Shown here piece after piece: positions 11,801-23,797 of a DNA stretch of 64,000 nt (within the stretch, counting starts at the first letter, position 1; the number at the start of each line of letters is the position of its first letter). The stretch covers positions 186,001 through 250,000 of the forward strand of contig BQMF02000270.1 of assembly GCA_027922465.2 (NCBI GenBank), written 5' to 3'. The stretch is from Turritopsis dohrnii (lineage: Eukaryota; Cnidaria; Hydrozoa; Anthoathecata; Oceaniidae). Position numbers and translations under genes: made by a program. Under the pieces are notes generated by a model. That model was not told the origin of the DNA. It made no database searches and saw only the letters and a program-made list of their open reading frames with translations.

Positions 11801-14800
11801 AGTATATGAATAATTCATTCATAAAGGAAGTGAATGCCTCTGCCTCGTTCCCATAAAGGTGAACGGGTTTGGGTGCTAGGTTGCAAAAATGTAACTAAGT
11901 TCATGCTAAAACGCGTGATCCCATCCTATCAGCATAATTCAATTATCATGGTATCATCAGTAAAAGAAATGTTTTTTATCCTTAGATTTAAACCAGGGAT
12001 GGACAAGTTGGTCCCGTTGGACCCTTTGTGACAAGTCGTGTGCGGGAGGTATCCAGGAAAGGAAACGTGTTTGCAGGAGTTTGAGCGACGGGGTGGCGCA
12101 ATGTGAAGGTGCCAATCTAGAGAAAAGAGTGTGCAACATACAAGCCTGTCCAGGTGAGTTTGACCTAGCTTACAAATAATGTTGGACAACCCTTTAAAAT
12201 AACCTTATGATGTTATAACTGTTTGGTAGTGTTTTCTAGAGTTTTTGTTTTCAAAACAGAACTCCAAACGAATGAAGGATTGTATAAAATTTATAGATAG
12301 AAAGTTATAAAAACAAGTTTTGAATAACGACAGGAAAATCTAAAATTGAATGAACATTTAGGCTGTTACATCTAGTGATGAATTCGAATTTAAAACATCG
12401 AAAGCTTTTGATTTTGCAAAACTTAAAAGGATATAGAGAGTCCTAAAGAATTAGATAGAGAGTCGAGAGCAACTAATGAGGTTTGTAAAATCTCATTTTC
12501 TTATATTTAGCATGGCCAAAATTTCCAATGGACTTTAGTTTCGAGCATTTGCGTGTAGACCGCGACCACCAATCAGAATGTGTGTTAATTTATGAGAGGG
12601 CAGACTATCGAGAATGGAACAGCTATTCCTTCTGCAATCGAGGTAACGAATGATTTACTTTTTTTTCTCGTCAATTCAGCTCTCGTTTATTGGAGTTGAT
12701 AAAAAACCAAACAACAGACATTCAATATTGATTGTGATTGGTTGATGGTTTAGGTAAACGTAACATACAAATGCGTTGGTCAGATCACGGACCTATTGCT
12801 GGGCATAAGTGTACCCAAATATTTGAACCTAGAGAAAGTCAAAATAACCGTTGGTATGACAACTATCTTTGCTTGCCTTGGTCGGCACCGTATAACTTTA
12901 CGTAAGTACAACGTTTTTATTAATATTCCACAAAAATACATGACTGTTTCTTTCATCAATTTCTTCATAAGAATTCCGCTCTATTTAGTTGGTCATACGA
13001 AGGTAAAAAAGAAGGACTGGCTTGCATACAGTGGTATGCTAAAGAAGGTCGCGATGGTTGGGATAACAACTTTCTGTGTGCTGAAGGACATGAATCCACA
13101 ATGAATAAACCAGCTATAGATGGTGGATGGTCAGCTTGGTCAAATTGGACCTTGTGTAACAAAGAATGTGGCGGTGGCAAACAACGCCGCTTGCGTGTGT
13201 GTAATTCCCCTAAACCACAGTTTGGTGGAAGGTCGTGTCCTGGAGCAGTGTATGAAGATAGAGATTGCAATATTAACTTATGTCGTAAGTTGATGATATG
13301 TGACTAGCGTTTTTATTCATGCTACTGAGCTCGTAAATCATAGTAACCATAGTAACGCATACTTTTCCATAGCAAACTGTGGTGGCATTCTGAATGGTTC
13401 AAAAGGAGAATTTCATTCACCTAACTATCCACAAAATTATCCGGATAACACAAATTGTACTTGGTTGATTGTTGGCAACAAAGCAAAGAAGATTAAGTTG
13501 ACAATCACAAGTTTTGATTTTGAAAGTAAGTGGAAAAATAATTTTGAAGAAATTGAGGTGTTTTCTTCATAATACATTGTTGTTATAAAATTATTAATAC
13601 CCACACCCAATTACATTTAATCATTTTTCACCTAAATATTTGATTACTTTCTTACCATTAGAATTTTTCGAAGAACCGTGCAAATTTGATTATCTCCTGG
13701 TCAGAGACGGGAGTGCCAAAGGATCTGAACTTGGAAAGTTTTGCGGTAATGAATTACCGCAACCAATTCTCTCTCATACAAATTCTTTGTATATAAATAT
13801 GGTAACAGATGGAGAAGATAATCGAGCTGGATTCAGAGCTTCATGGGAACTGCAAGAAGCAGAACCAGAAGGTATGATTGAGAGGGCGCTATGGTTGACA
13901 GGGGCGTTTTTATGGGCGTTATCACTGAGAGCCTTGAAATAAAATAATAAATAAAGTAAAAATAGTTAAAAGTAATGAAGGAAAAATATCTATCTACTTT
14001 GAGAAATAAAATCATTTGCTTCGAAATGAATTAAGTGACAGCTGTCAATCATTTTAAGGTTGTGGAGGGATCATCAAAGGAACAAAAGGAAAACTCAGCA
14101 GTCCTAATTTCCCCAAACCATATCCTGCCGAAAAAACGTGCGTTTGGAAAATTGAAGTACCAGAAGACCATTATATACAAATGGTGTTTGCACGGTTTGA
14201 TCTGGAAAAGCACTCAATTTGCAAGTATGATTCAGTCGAGGTGAAAGATGGATGGGATCGTACTTCACCGCGATTGGGAAGATATTGTGGCCTGAACCCA
14301 GTTAAAGGTAAGACATCCTTTCATTACTTGAAATATCAAGAGAGACAAAGTAGCTATACGGTTTATTATGATGATATCAAATCCTCTTTCTAGGAAGCAT
14401 CAAGACGATAAGCAACAAAGCTTCCATTAAGTTTATATCTGATCATTCGACAGAACGAACTGGCTTCAAATTATCCTGGAGGGCTTTCAAAAAGAAATCA
14501 GAGAACAATGAAGTGGCTAAAGACCAGAAAACAGGAAGAGGTGAGTTGTCCGATTTGAAAACATCGAGTGATATAACAGTTGTCCGAGTTGAAAACATCG
14601 AGTGATATAACAGTTGTCTCAATTATACTTCGAGTATATTTTTCTCGAGCAGAAAAAAATTCTGCTTTATGCCACTCGATCCTACTGATCACCCTTTTGT
14701 TTTAAACACCTGACGTTATCATGATGTCAGGGCTTTCTCTTTATATGAAAAAAGAAAGAGCAGAGTGCTTGGTCAGCAGCTTTCAGTCTCGTGAATGAAA

Positions 14801-15988
14801 GTCTTCTAAAAAACTCGTTATTCTTTGTTTAGTATGTCCAGAAGGCTGGGTTTATTTTGCATATAACCTTGAAGGAGGAGCGTGCTACATCGTGAAAAGA
14901 AATTACTTCAACTGGTATGGAGCGCGTGACGATTGCTTGTCCAACTCTGCGGATTTAGTTTCCATAACAACAAAAGCTGAGCAAGACTTTGTGACACGTG
15001 ATTTATTGCAAGGAAATTATATGTGGTTGGGTATGTCTGACCAGGGGTTTGAAGGACGCTGGGCTTGGAGTGACAAGTAAGTGTTCTTCAGTTTATTAAT
15101 ACTACCTGGTCATACTGGCTTTTGGTCAATACTCGCTCGTTTTAAGCCGGGCTATATTGGAGTTACTTTTTCTACGGTCAAACTCTTCCAAATATTACCG
15201 CCTGTCTTAACACTGCGTTAGGAATATTGATGTCCTATAAGAATCAATAAAGGACGTTACCCGACAATTTGACGACAAGAGAAATTTACGAGAAATTTAG
15301 CTATTTAGATATAGGAAACTAAACGGTGTGTTTTAACCTTCAGATTTCTTCGAAAGATTTGTAAGGATATTAAGATTGATATATTAAGAATGAGATATTA
15401 AGAATGATATATTTCTCTTTCAGTACAACAACAACAAGCTTTATAAACTGGGATCATGGAGATCCAAACAATGGCGGTCGTCTACAGAACGAAGATTGTG
15501 CACTGATCAAGCCAGATGGCAAGTGGAATGACTATCCATGCGAAGACAGGTTCAACTACATCTGCAAGAGTAAACCTAGTAAGCTAGTTCAGTCGATGCA
15601 TTCAACAAGCTGATGCACTGTGCTTGTCCAGCCACTGCATCAGTGCAATTGCCAACAGTCATACTCGATAACTCGAAATCTCAGTACTTCGAAATGTTTA
15701 AATACTCCCCTTAAATTAATTTTCCCCAACAGAAACACTCAGTAGCCTGAACATTACCTCACTCGAACAATGCTGATCGACCAGTTGCAAGTATTACAGG
15801 TTATAGCAAGAATTGAATTTATCACAGTTTCTTCAAGAGGGATTATTAATAAAGAAACTGGCGATTTGAATTTGTTGTAACTGCTCTTCATTTTAATTTA
15901 ATGAAATATTTTGAACTGATTCAATTGTTCATTCCTTTTTGTTTCAGCTGAACCAATACTTGGTAGCACAGGGAATTCCAAACTTTAA
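8863..15988 (+). CDS. astacin metalloprotease with TSP1, CUB and C-type lectin domains (astacin gene 1)
   Basis: Sixteen exons with consistent phases: 8863-9037, 10319-10453, 10623-10746, 10861-11036, 11576-11797, 11986-12153, 12511-12642, 12754-12901, 12989-13284, 13373-13525, 13662-13871, 14059-14307, 14394-14540, 14833-15076, 15424-15578, 15948-15988 (924 aa). A hydrophobic signal peptide ([16 protein letters not shown]) indicates secretion. The astacin domain (about 85-277) has [21 protein letters not shown] with all three zinc His, the catalytic Glu and the Met-turn SIMHYGM, so it should be an active zinc endopeptidase (family M12A). Then follow TSP1 (280-333), three 45-residue Cys repeats (334-470), TSP1 (473-525), two CUB domains (527-643, 647-757) and a C-type lectin domain (780-910) with WND but DPN in place of the usual EPN or QPD. 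The propeptide is short, without an obvious FxGD switch. If the donor at 15579 is not used, translation stops at 15613 instead. Substrate unknown. Confidence 0.9.
14543..14612 (+). repeat. 31-34-bp direct duplication just inside intron 13 of astacin gene 1
   Basis: Two near-identical copies containing GAAAACATCGAGTGATATAA lie immediately after the 5' splice site at 14541. They lengthen the intron without copying the donor itself. Confidence 0.75.
15849..15854 (+). terminator. possible early polyadenylation signal of astacin gene 1
   Basis: AATAAA lies about 235 bp past the read-through stop at 15613. It would serve a transcript that does not splice exon 15 to exon 16. Confidence 0.4.
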
Positions 15989-16271
15989 GATGGGGTCTGA
16001 ATTCAAAGCTGTAATCATCATTAACATGTCAGTTAACGATCTGCAGTGATCGACGTATCATTTGGTAAACACACAACGCAGGCCAGGGAGTATGATCGAT
16101 ATTCACAAGATTATGACGAAAGTAAAGACCTTTCGCTTAGCTTGGAGTAGGGTAGATTGTTCACCAAAACAGAGTGACTAGCAAGTATTAGCCGTAAAAA
16201 TTAAGCAGGGTCTTCATGCCTCTAATTCGATGTTTTTTCGAACTGCAGTTATGATTGACCTGTCATGGCTA

Positions 16272-16277
16272 AATAAA
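16272..16277 (+). terminator. polyadenylation signal of astacin gene 1
   Basis: AATAAA lies about 285 bp past the exon-16 stop codon (15986-15988). It is the first canonical hexamer after that stop. Confidence 0.5.
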
Positions 16278-16436
16278 ACGAACAATATTCAATAATTTTT
16301 TTAGCAAAGATTGACCATGATTAACGATTCTGTGTATTTATATACATATTATTATATATTCTTCTTAAGTCAAATATTATATACCAACGATTAGATGTGA
16401 AAGATTTGAAGAGCTGTTCGAAATCTCTAAAGTACT

Positions 16437-16485
16437 GCCCCAAAAGAACTAGCCCCAAAAGAACTAGCCCCAAAAGAACTAGCCC
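16437..16485. repeat. 15-bp tandem repeat, about 3.3 copies
   Basis: The unit GCCCCAAAAGAACTA is repeated exactly three times, then partially. Confidence 0.9.
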
Positions 16486-16601
16486 ATCTTCCAGCGTTAC
16501 AACAACTGCGAACTAACGACAACTAGAAACGTATTTCTCACAAAAATGATTTTTCTTAAAGAGACAGATCGAGCAAATTCATTTCAAGTTTTTTGTCTAT
16601 T

Positions 16602-16735
16602 TCCTTCTCTGAAATGAGCATTCCCATTCTCTAAAGTGAGCATACCATTTTTCTGTTATGAGCATTCCCTTTCTCTGAAGTGAGCATTCCCTTTCTCTGA
16701 AAGGAGCATTCCTTTTCTGTCTTCAGCATTTTTTT
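16602..16735. repeat. degenerate tandem repeat of about 25 bp, 5 copies
   Basis: The unit centres on TCTCTGAAGTGAGCATTCCC. Copies vary in length and sequence. Confidence 0.75.
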
Positions 16736-16980
16736 AAACTTTGTAGAAAAATAGTATTTAACAAGAAAAAACTAAAAACAAACGGAAAGGGTCTGGTAAC
16801 TACTAAAATTTATATGTTGTCAAAGATTGATAATAATATTTTTTTTGCTTGCATTGGCAAATTTTGTACATTTTTTGATAATTCTATATTTTTGCCGATA
16901 AACAAAATATATATTGGTAATATATTACAAACAACAAATGAACGTTGTTTTTTTTCTTCATTTTTTAACATCGTTACTCG

Positions 16981-17499
16981 CTTAGTTGGTCCTTAGTTGG
17001 TCCTTAGTTGGTCCTTAGTTGGTCCTTAGTTGGTCCTTAGTTGGTCCTTTGTTGGTCCTTAGTTGGTCCTTAGTTGGTCCTTAGTTGGTTTTTAGTTGGT
17101 TTTTAGTTGGTCCTTAGTTGGTTCTTAGTTGGTCCTTAGTTGGTCCTTAGTTGGTTCTTAGTTGGTTCTTAGTTGGTCCTTAGTTGGTCCTTAGTTAGTC
17201 CTTTGTTGGTCCTTTGTTGGTCCTTAGTTGGTCTTTTGTTGGTTCTTAGTTGGTCCTTAGTTGGTCCTCTGTTGGTTCTTAGTTGGTTCTTAGTTGGTCC
17301 TTAGTTGGTCCTTAGTTGGTCCTTAGTTGGTCCTTAGTTGGTTCTTAGTTGGTCCTTAGTTGGTCCTTTGTTGGTCCTTAGTTGGTCCTTAGTTGGTTCT
17401 TAGTTGGTCCTTAGTTGGTTCTTAGTTGGTCCTTAGTTGGTCCTTAGTTGGTCCTTAGTTGGTTCTTAGTTGGTCCTTAGTTGGTCCTTAGTTGGTCCC
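16981..17499. repeat. 11-bp minisatellite, about 47 copies
   Basis: The unit is CTTAGTTGGTC. Variants mainly change the middle of the spacer (CTTAG, CTTTG, TTTAG). The array is 519 bp and contains no reading frame of note. It lies between the 3' end of astacin gene 1 and the promoter of astacin gene 2. Confidence 0.97.
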
Positions 17500-18875
17500 T
17501 ATTAGTTATAATTATTGATTTCTAAATCAATGTTACTTTTTACATATTTTGAAACCACAGTGTGGCATTATTTTCTAGTGCGACATTATTTTCAATTAAA
17601 GATCGCTTGAGTTAAACATCCTGATTGCTAAATTCTTCAAGAAGATTTCAAGCTAGGGGGTCACCCTAAACGAATTAGACTAAAAATGAAATACTACACA
17701 ACAAAGCTTGTTCAAACTTGCATTGAAGTCACCATAGCAGTCATTTCCTAATGAGATGATAGACTGCTACTGAAAGCACGCTGATTGTGGTCACTGTTTC
17801 CTGTGATCTCAGTGCGTTTGTTATTTTTACATAGGTAACCCATATAGATCACTTAAAACTTCTGTATTTTTGATTGAACACTAAGCTTGTTCTGGCTGTT
17901 TAACAAGGTCAATCAGACTACAGTTATAATGAGATAATGATTGACAAATATTATTGGATGTAACAGTTATACGCCATAGTTTCAGGTGATTTTCATATCA
18001 ATCGATTAAACGTTTTATTCTTAATAAAGTTTTATTGTCAAAAAGTACTAAACAAACCAATTGAGAATTAAAAGTTTTCCGGAAATGAATTTACGTGGTT
18101 AGAACTATGAAACCCTCTATTTGTTATGGGAATCCCCTGAAGTATCATAATTGTGGAAATGGTGATGCCCTCCCTTCTCCTGTCGAGAAGTATTATGGTA
18201 GAATCTTCCATGGTAAATCTAAATCATCAAATTATTATCCTATGAAAAGCCGAACGAGTAACTTAGATTATAACTATTTTTTTACAAAAACAAAAAAGGC
18301 TTCCTTAGCATAAAATTCAGCTGAGATCATGAAAGTTATACAAACAATATTATGCCCATCACAGCTACTTTTAGATACCATATAAATCCAAACATTGAAG
18401 AAAAAACTGAAATTTTTGTTTCAAATTTTTTTGATGACACTGTTTTCTGTATATATACATATATGTGGAGAAGTGATGTCCGTGAAAATAGAAATAATTC
18501 CAATGTATGGTGATGACGTATAAACTAATGAGGAGGATAAACACACTTGCTGTTCCAAACAACACATACAGCTTAGTTAGTTCAACAAAACACGTCTTGT
18601 CTGTGATTATATAAACCTGTCCCATGCACTGTTGTATTCACAATGCAACCGAGGTTTCATCTTGAAAGATGTAAGTGTCTCAATGGAAGAAGGAGTAATT
18701 TCCTTTCTACCATTGACTTTAACTTTATCAACTTTTTATTATTGTAATGAACCTGTTTTAAATTTATCATTTAGAAATCAGGAAAGCACTGAGATTCGAA
18801 TATACAATCCGAAGAAGAAATATCAATTGAAAGAAAGAGTAAACACAATTCGAAAAGGATTTTATTTGTTTAAAG

Positions 18876-21249
18876 ATGGAGAAACTATTACAGTTTTTCA
18901 TTTTAACAACATTTTACTTGTTTACAATAAGCGAATACAAAGCCTTTTACATTGAAGACTCTCAACTGTCCAACGTTAAAGGGGCTCGACCCAAAAACGA
19001 AGGTATTTATTGAACCTAAACTGACTTCTTCTTTATTTGCACAAGAATATCAGGTTACTACTTAAAAGCTATCAAAAGCCATGTTAACTAAGATGGTAGG
19101 TGGTAAAAGATAACCTTAGTTTAAACTAACCCCATGGAAGCAACAAAGTTGATTGAAAAGATACCTACTCGATCTTTATGCAATATACCAACAAAAGTCA
19201 GAAAAAAGTGTAATATAAATTTTGTGTCAGAGGTTTGACATCAACAGAAAGGGTCGTATTAAGATACTATATTTCATCCATTTTTCAATGTAATTTCAAA
19301 TATCTAGTATGCGCATGCGTTACACTTTTCCTTGATATTTTGATAGAAGCAATAAGTGAAAGAACTTTTATCAAATGAAATCATGATTGGTTTGCATCGG
19401 TTACGCTTGAAAAATTGATTTTCAAACAAAAATATTTTTCAACAAAACGATTTCTAAACAATTCAACATCAACAGCAGTTAATAGATATTACCTGTTGTC
19501 GCTATTTCATGTTATCAAAGTTTCTTCATTAAAATGGGTTGTAATTAATCAATACAGAAATCATTTTTACCTTCTTCAAAATTTCTAATAGGTATTTGCA
19601 CCAAAAGAATACACAAAATTTTCCAGTTTAATTTCTTTTTTTTATTGTTTACCAACAGGAATACGAACAAATCTGTCTCCAGCTCTATGGGAGGATGCCA
19701 TAATCCCATTCAAATTTCACAAGAGCATTGGTATGTTTCAAATTTTATTTTCTAATATTTATGAAGACTAAAGTATCAGTATAGCAGTGAAATGAGTCAG
19801 TTTGATGGCATCTGAGACTAGTTTATCAGTTGACATCACGCAAAGTTGACGTCACGCAAAGTTGACGTCACGCAAAGTTGACACCACGCAAAGTTGATCT
19901 CAAATTGATTTCAACGGTCTCTACGACTGTTCTTTTATTTTTGCACAGGAAAAAAAGCAAAAAAAATTATCAAGAAAGCCATGTTTGAATGGGAAAGCAA
20001 GACTTGCATTCGATTTGTTAAGAGAACTGACGAAAAGGATTATGTGGAATTCATTTCACATTATGGGTAAGGATCATTAGTGATTAACGTGAATAAATAA
20101 CATATGAAACAAAGTACAGTCCCGCTATCTCGAACTCTCAATTGACCGATCAAAAGTTCATGGTTTCGAGATAACGAGATTTATAGCCGGCTGCAACTGC
20201 TGACAGGACCAAAGTTTTTGTTCGAGATAGCGAGAGTCAACAGTCATAAAATATTTTTTTATTTTATTTATTTTATTTTATTTTTTTGTAAAAATTTATT
20301 TACCTCTGAATGAAAATGGAACTGTGTAAATAATGAATTGGAGGTACGAAAACTATTAAGAATATTAATGAAAATATTGCTTCATCTTAGATGCAATGCG
20401 GATGTCGGCAGGCGAGGCGGACGGCAAGAAATTTCCGTTGCTGCCGCATGTCTTTACAAAAGTGTTATTATCCACGAAATTGGTCATTTGATTGGTTTTT
20501 GGGAAGAGCACAATCGCTTCGATCGAGATGAGTACGTCACCGTCCAGACTGGAAACATCATAATTGGTGAGTTTTTTAAAAAGATTAACGCACATTAACT
20601 GAGGTTCACTTCTTGCGATTTGTCAACTTGACTGTTGGACTTAAAATTAAAGTGATTCTTAGCACTTATGTGGTCTAATGTAATAACCAAACTTGTCGTG
20701 GTGGGGATTATTAACAAGACACTAACGTATGACATTTCGTCTCGATGACACGTGGTCGCATATATAAAAAGAGGGCTGGTAACTAACAATACAACAAAAC
20801 TCAAGTTTAATCAAGTTTAACTTTTTGATAAAAAATTAAATTTACTTTCAATTTTCCACAAGAAAGAATCAAATATGAGATAAAAAAGGGCTGATACCAG
20901 TTTAGGGGAGAGGGGAGAGGCTTTTAAAACTGGGAGTGGGGATTACTGTCCACTTCATCCGCTTCTTACGGCTTCCGTGATGTGTTAGACTATTTCATGC
21001 GACCTTACACGGATCATTTTATTTTGTTTAGGATATAAGCATAGCTTTACAAAAAAGGACAAAAACCGAATGCACACAGCCGGCTTGAAATACGATTACC
21101 ATTCGATAATGCATTATGGGATGAAATACTTCTCTAAGAACGGAAGGGCGACAATTCTACCAAAAGATCCGACGATTACCGCTTTGGGAAATCATCGTCT
21201 CAGTCATTTAGATATCAAGAAAGCGAACATATTATACGAATGTGACTGA
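18876..21249 (+). CDS. short secreted astacin-like protein with Glu at third zinc position (astacin gene 2)
   Basis: Five exons: 18876-19002, 19659-19730, 19949-20066, 20391-20566, 21032-21249 (236 aa). Exon phases match exons 1-5 of the neighbouring genes. It has a signal peptide ([16 protein letters not shown]), a short propeptide and an astacin domain that ends at the conserved YECD followed directly by TGA, so it carries no TSP1, CUB or lectin part. The zinc motif reads HEIGHLIGFWEEHNRFDRDEY: the third zinc ligand, His in astacins, is Glu (codon 20503-20505). The catalytic Glu and the Met-turn SIMHYGM remain. Zinc binding through Glu is possible but unusual; it may be an inactive binding protein or a protease with altered metal coordination. 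The frame is intact, which argues against a pseudogene. Confidence 0.88.
19829..19892. repeat. 16-bp tandem repeat in intron 2 of astacin gene 2, 4 copies
   Basis: The unit GTTGACGTCACGCAAA occurs four times with one-base variants. Two copies carry the palindrome TGACGTCA. Confidence 0.9.
20115..20246. mobile_element. MITE-like fragment with imperfect inverted ends
   Basis: The left end reads CAGTCCCGCTATCTCGAAC after a TA. The right part holds the inverse motif GTTCGAGATAGCG, and a third copy of the core (TTTCGAGATAACGAG) lies inside. The CAGT start and TA flank resemble pogo/Tigger-type ends. It lies in intron 3 of astacin gene 2. Confidence 0.5.
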
Positions 21250-21569
21250 AGAGATATTTGCTACCTGTCTGTTTTTGATTCAAACTTTACTGTGTATGGG
21301 CTTCTAGGAAAACGACATTTCGGACATAATATAATGCATTTCCATAACCACTTTGGAATGAACCTTCTCCTCATTTCTACCAAGCTGTTTTTCTTTCTTT
21401 TTTCTGAGTTTTAAAACATTTTCACCACTGATACCTGGAAAACCCTAACCCTAACATCAATCTATAAAAAAATGAAAAGATTATTCATTAGATCTTTAGG
21501 GTAAAACGTTATGTATTTTAACACCACGAACATAATCATATTGACTGCACTTACAATGCAGGTATGATT

Positions 21570-21575
21570 AATAAA
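21570..21575 (+). terminator. probable polyadenylation signal of astacin gene 2
   Basis: AATAAA lies about 320 bp past the stop codon and is the first canonical hexamer there. Confidence 0.45.
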
Positions 21576-22273
21576 TGAAAATGTGTTCCTGGTTTTATTT
21601 TTTACACAGTATTTCAAAAAAATTATATTTATCTGTATGGCATATTGCATTTTTTTCCGATTTCATTTTTGTCGCATAAAATTATCCATATTTCTAATCC
21701 AAATATTTAATTACCCAATCAACGATTTTGACATATTCAAATCTGATTGGGTATTTCAACGTGTATTCAAATCTGATGGGGTATTTCATGCTAAAGTTAT
21801 CAATGTTTAGATGAAAGCAATAAACTCCAAACTTGATTTTTATTTCCTGTGCGTAGTTGTTGCCTCGCAACGAGCGTAAGCGAGCGAGGAGACATAGTAG
21901 ATTTACGATTTTGTTTATCATCATCATCATCCTTCAATTTTTCGTGTTGATGTTACACAGCAGTATTCAATAATTAGCTGACTTTTTTTTTCCAGTTTCA
22001 AAACATGATTGGTTTAGAGATTGCTACGATTTTAGAGATTACCCAAAATGCATCAGGATCAGCCATAATGGTAGTAAACTTGATAGTGGAGTAAACAGTC
22101 AACTGAAAGCTACTTTTAATTTCGCTTTGTTTCGGAGTGAGAGGCAGAAGACTTTTTCATTTCCTTTTTCTCATGAATTATTATATTATAACATATTCTA
22201 TCAAAACTCATGTACTAAAGCTGCTTAGACATTTTTCATGATAGAAGTTTTTGCAGAATTTTAGTTAAGGGAG

Positions 22274-22721
22274 TACCGTATTCTCTCAAATAAGCGCTCG
22301 GGCGCTTATAAATTTTTTTTGGAAACTAGGGGGGCGCTTATTAGAGAGGGGCGCTAATTGGAGAGGGGCGCATATAAAAAAATTTTGAAATGGTCATGCT
22401 AGCTGTGAACGAGGCATTGCTTTTTATCATATAAAAGAGTAAAAACAACTGTTTATTCATGGCAACGAAATAAGATTTTGTACTTATAACTTAAATTTAG
22501 ACATCACAAAAATATAGCCTTCCGTTTCTATTACAGAATATTCGGTTTTGTTCAAAGTTCTAATTACCGCCCGGGCGTTAATTAATTTCTGAGTAATGTT
22601 AAGTCATTCTAATAAGCGCCCCATGGAGAGGGGCGCTTATAAAAATATTTTTGACTAGAGGGGGCGCTTATTAGAGAGGGGCGCTTACTGGAGAGGGGCG
22701 CTAGTTAGAGAGAATACGATA
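22274..22721. mobile_element. MITE-like element with TACCGTATTC ends
   Basis: The ends TACCGTATTCTCTC (left) and the inverse of TATCGTATTCTCTC (right) form inverted repeats of about 24 bp with four mismatches, flanked by or starting with TA. The interior is packed with the motif GAGAGGGGCGCTTA in both orientations. It has no coding capacity. Confidence 0.8.
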
Positions 22722-23564
22722 TATGGATTATTTTGAAGCACAGCTTGAAATCTGAAATTTTCGAAATCATTTTTTGTATGTTTTAGCAAAGCCTTTCATT
22801 CAATGGATTTCATTCAATGCGCTGATTTTTAACTGATGTGCAAGTAAGGACACCATTATACATTAGTTTGTTATTTCAAATCTCCTTGACTACAAACAAA
22901 AACTTGCACGGTTATTAGTACCGAATGGCAACCATTTTTAATATATAGATGGCTACCATTTTTAACATCTATTTGTTTTATTATCGCGCTGCGTTACAAA
23001 TTAATCTGAATGATCGAGATAGAAACAAGAACAGGATTTGTAGCAAAGCCGTTTCCAAAAAGATTTTTATTTTACTGGCGTTCCGTAAGTAAGAGGATGA
23101 AATCTGAAAATGTGTTCTTAATCCTAAGAAGAAAAAAGGTTCAAAAAAAAAGAGCTGAAAAAGGTTAAAAAAAATAAGAACAGCCAGCCTGAGGCCAGAT
23201 TTTACTGGTTCTTATAAAAATAGAGCATGTAAGCGAAAGCAGTAATGTCTACTAATAAAACATCTTTAATGACAAAAAATATCACCAGAAGCTTAATCCT
23301 TACATGCTATAATTTTATGCTATAATTTTTATGCTATAATTTGGGAATATTCACCGTGAGAGCTAATTCAAACTAATTAGGACGAACTTCTACTATGAAA
23401 TTAACACGATTTTGGCACTAATCATGGTAAAGTGATCTTCCATCTATCAAAACATACATGAGTAATAACAAACAAACATCGTGAAAGTCAATGAGATTTT
23501 GATCAAGATAATGTGAATATAAAAAAAGGGCAAAGTGAAACCTACAGGGTAAAATGTATTAATA

Positions 23565-23797
23565 TAGGGTAATATAGGGCAAGATGGGTCGGCGGGGTAA
23601 TTTGGGTCATTATAACTTGAAGTGTAGATATGGAGCATTAGAAACCGATATTTTTATCGGAACGAAATGGTAGGCAAGTAGTGACGGTTCTTATGTTAAA
23701 AATATCGGTTTCTAAGGCTCTATCTACAATTTATCTACACTGAATGATTAAATGACCCGACTTACCCCGCCGACCCATCTTACCTCATATTACCCTA
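23565..23797. mobile_element. palindromic MITE-like element with GGGTAATAT ends
   Basis: Arms of about 100 bp (TAGGGTAATATAGGGCAAGA and onward, against its inverse ending TATTACCCTA at 23797) pair over most of their length around a loop near 23640-23710. TA flanks both ends, consistent with a TA target site. It is non-coding. Confidence 0.8.

Larger units (their letters stand above)
15989..18875. other. intergenic region between astacin genes 1 and 2
   Basis: It holds the 3' UTR of gene 1, three tandem-repeat tracts (16437-16485, 16602-16735, 16981-17499) and about 1.4 kb of unremarkable AT-rich DNA upstream of gene 2. A 72-codon frame at 18095-18313 has no splice or homology support. Confidence 0.6.

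Noticed and set aside
12965..13270. Minus-strand frame and its twin at 28327-28716
   Set aside because: Both are antisense shadows of exon 9, which encodes the TSP1 domain on the plus strand.
16981..17499. Possible CRISPR-like array
   Set aside because: Units are contiguous 11-mers without unique spacers, in animal DNA; it is a minisatellite.
18632..18955. 107-codon plus-strand frame
   Set aside because: It ends out of frame with the signal-peptide exon of astacin gene 2 (18876-19002), which has matching paralogues.
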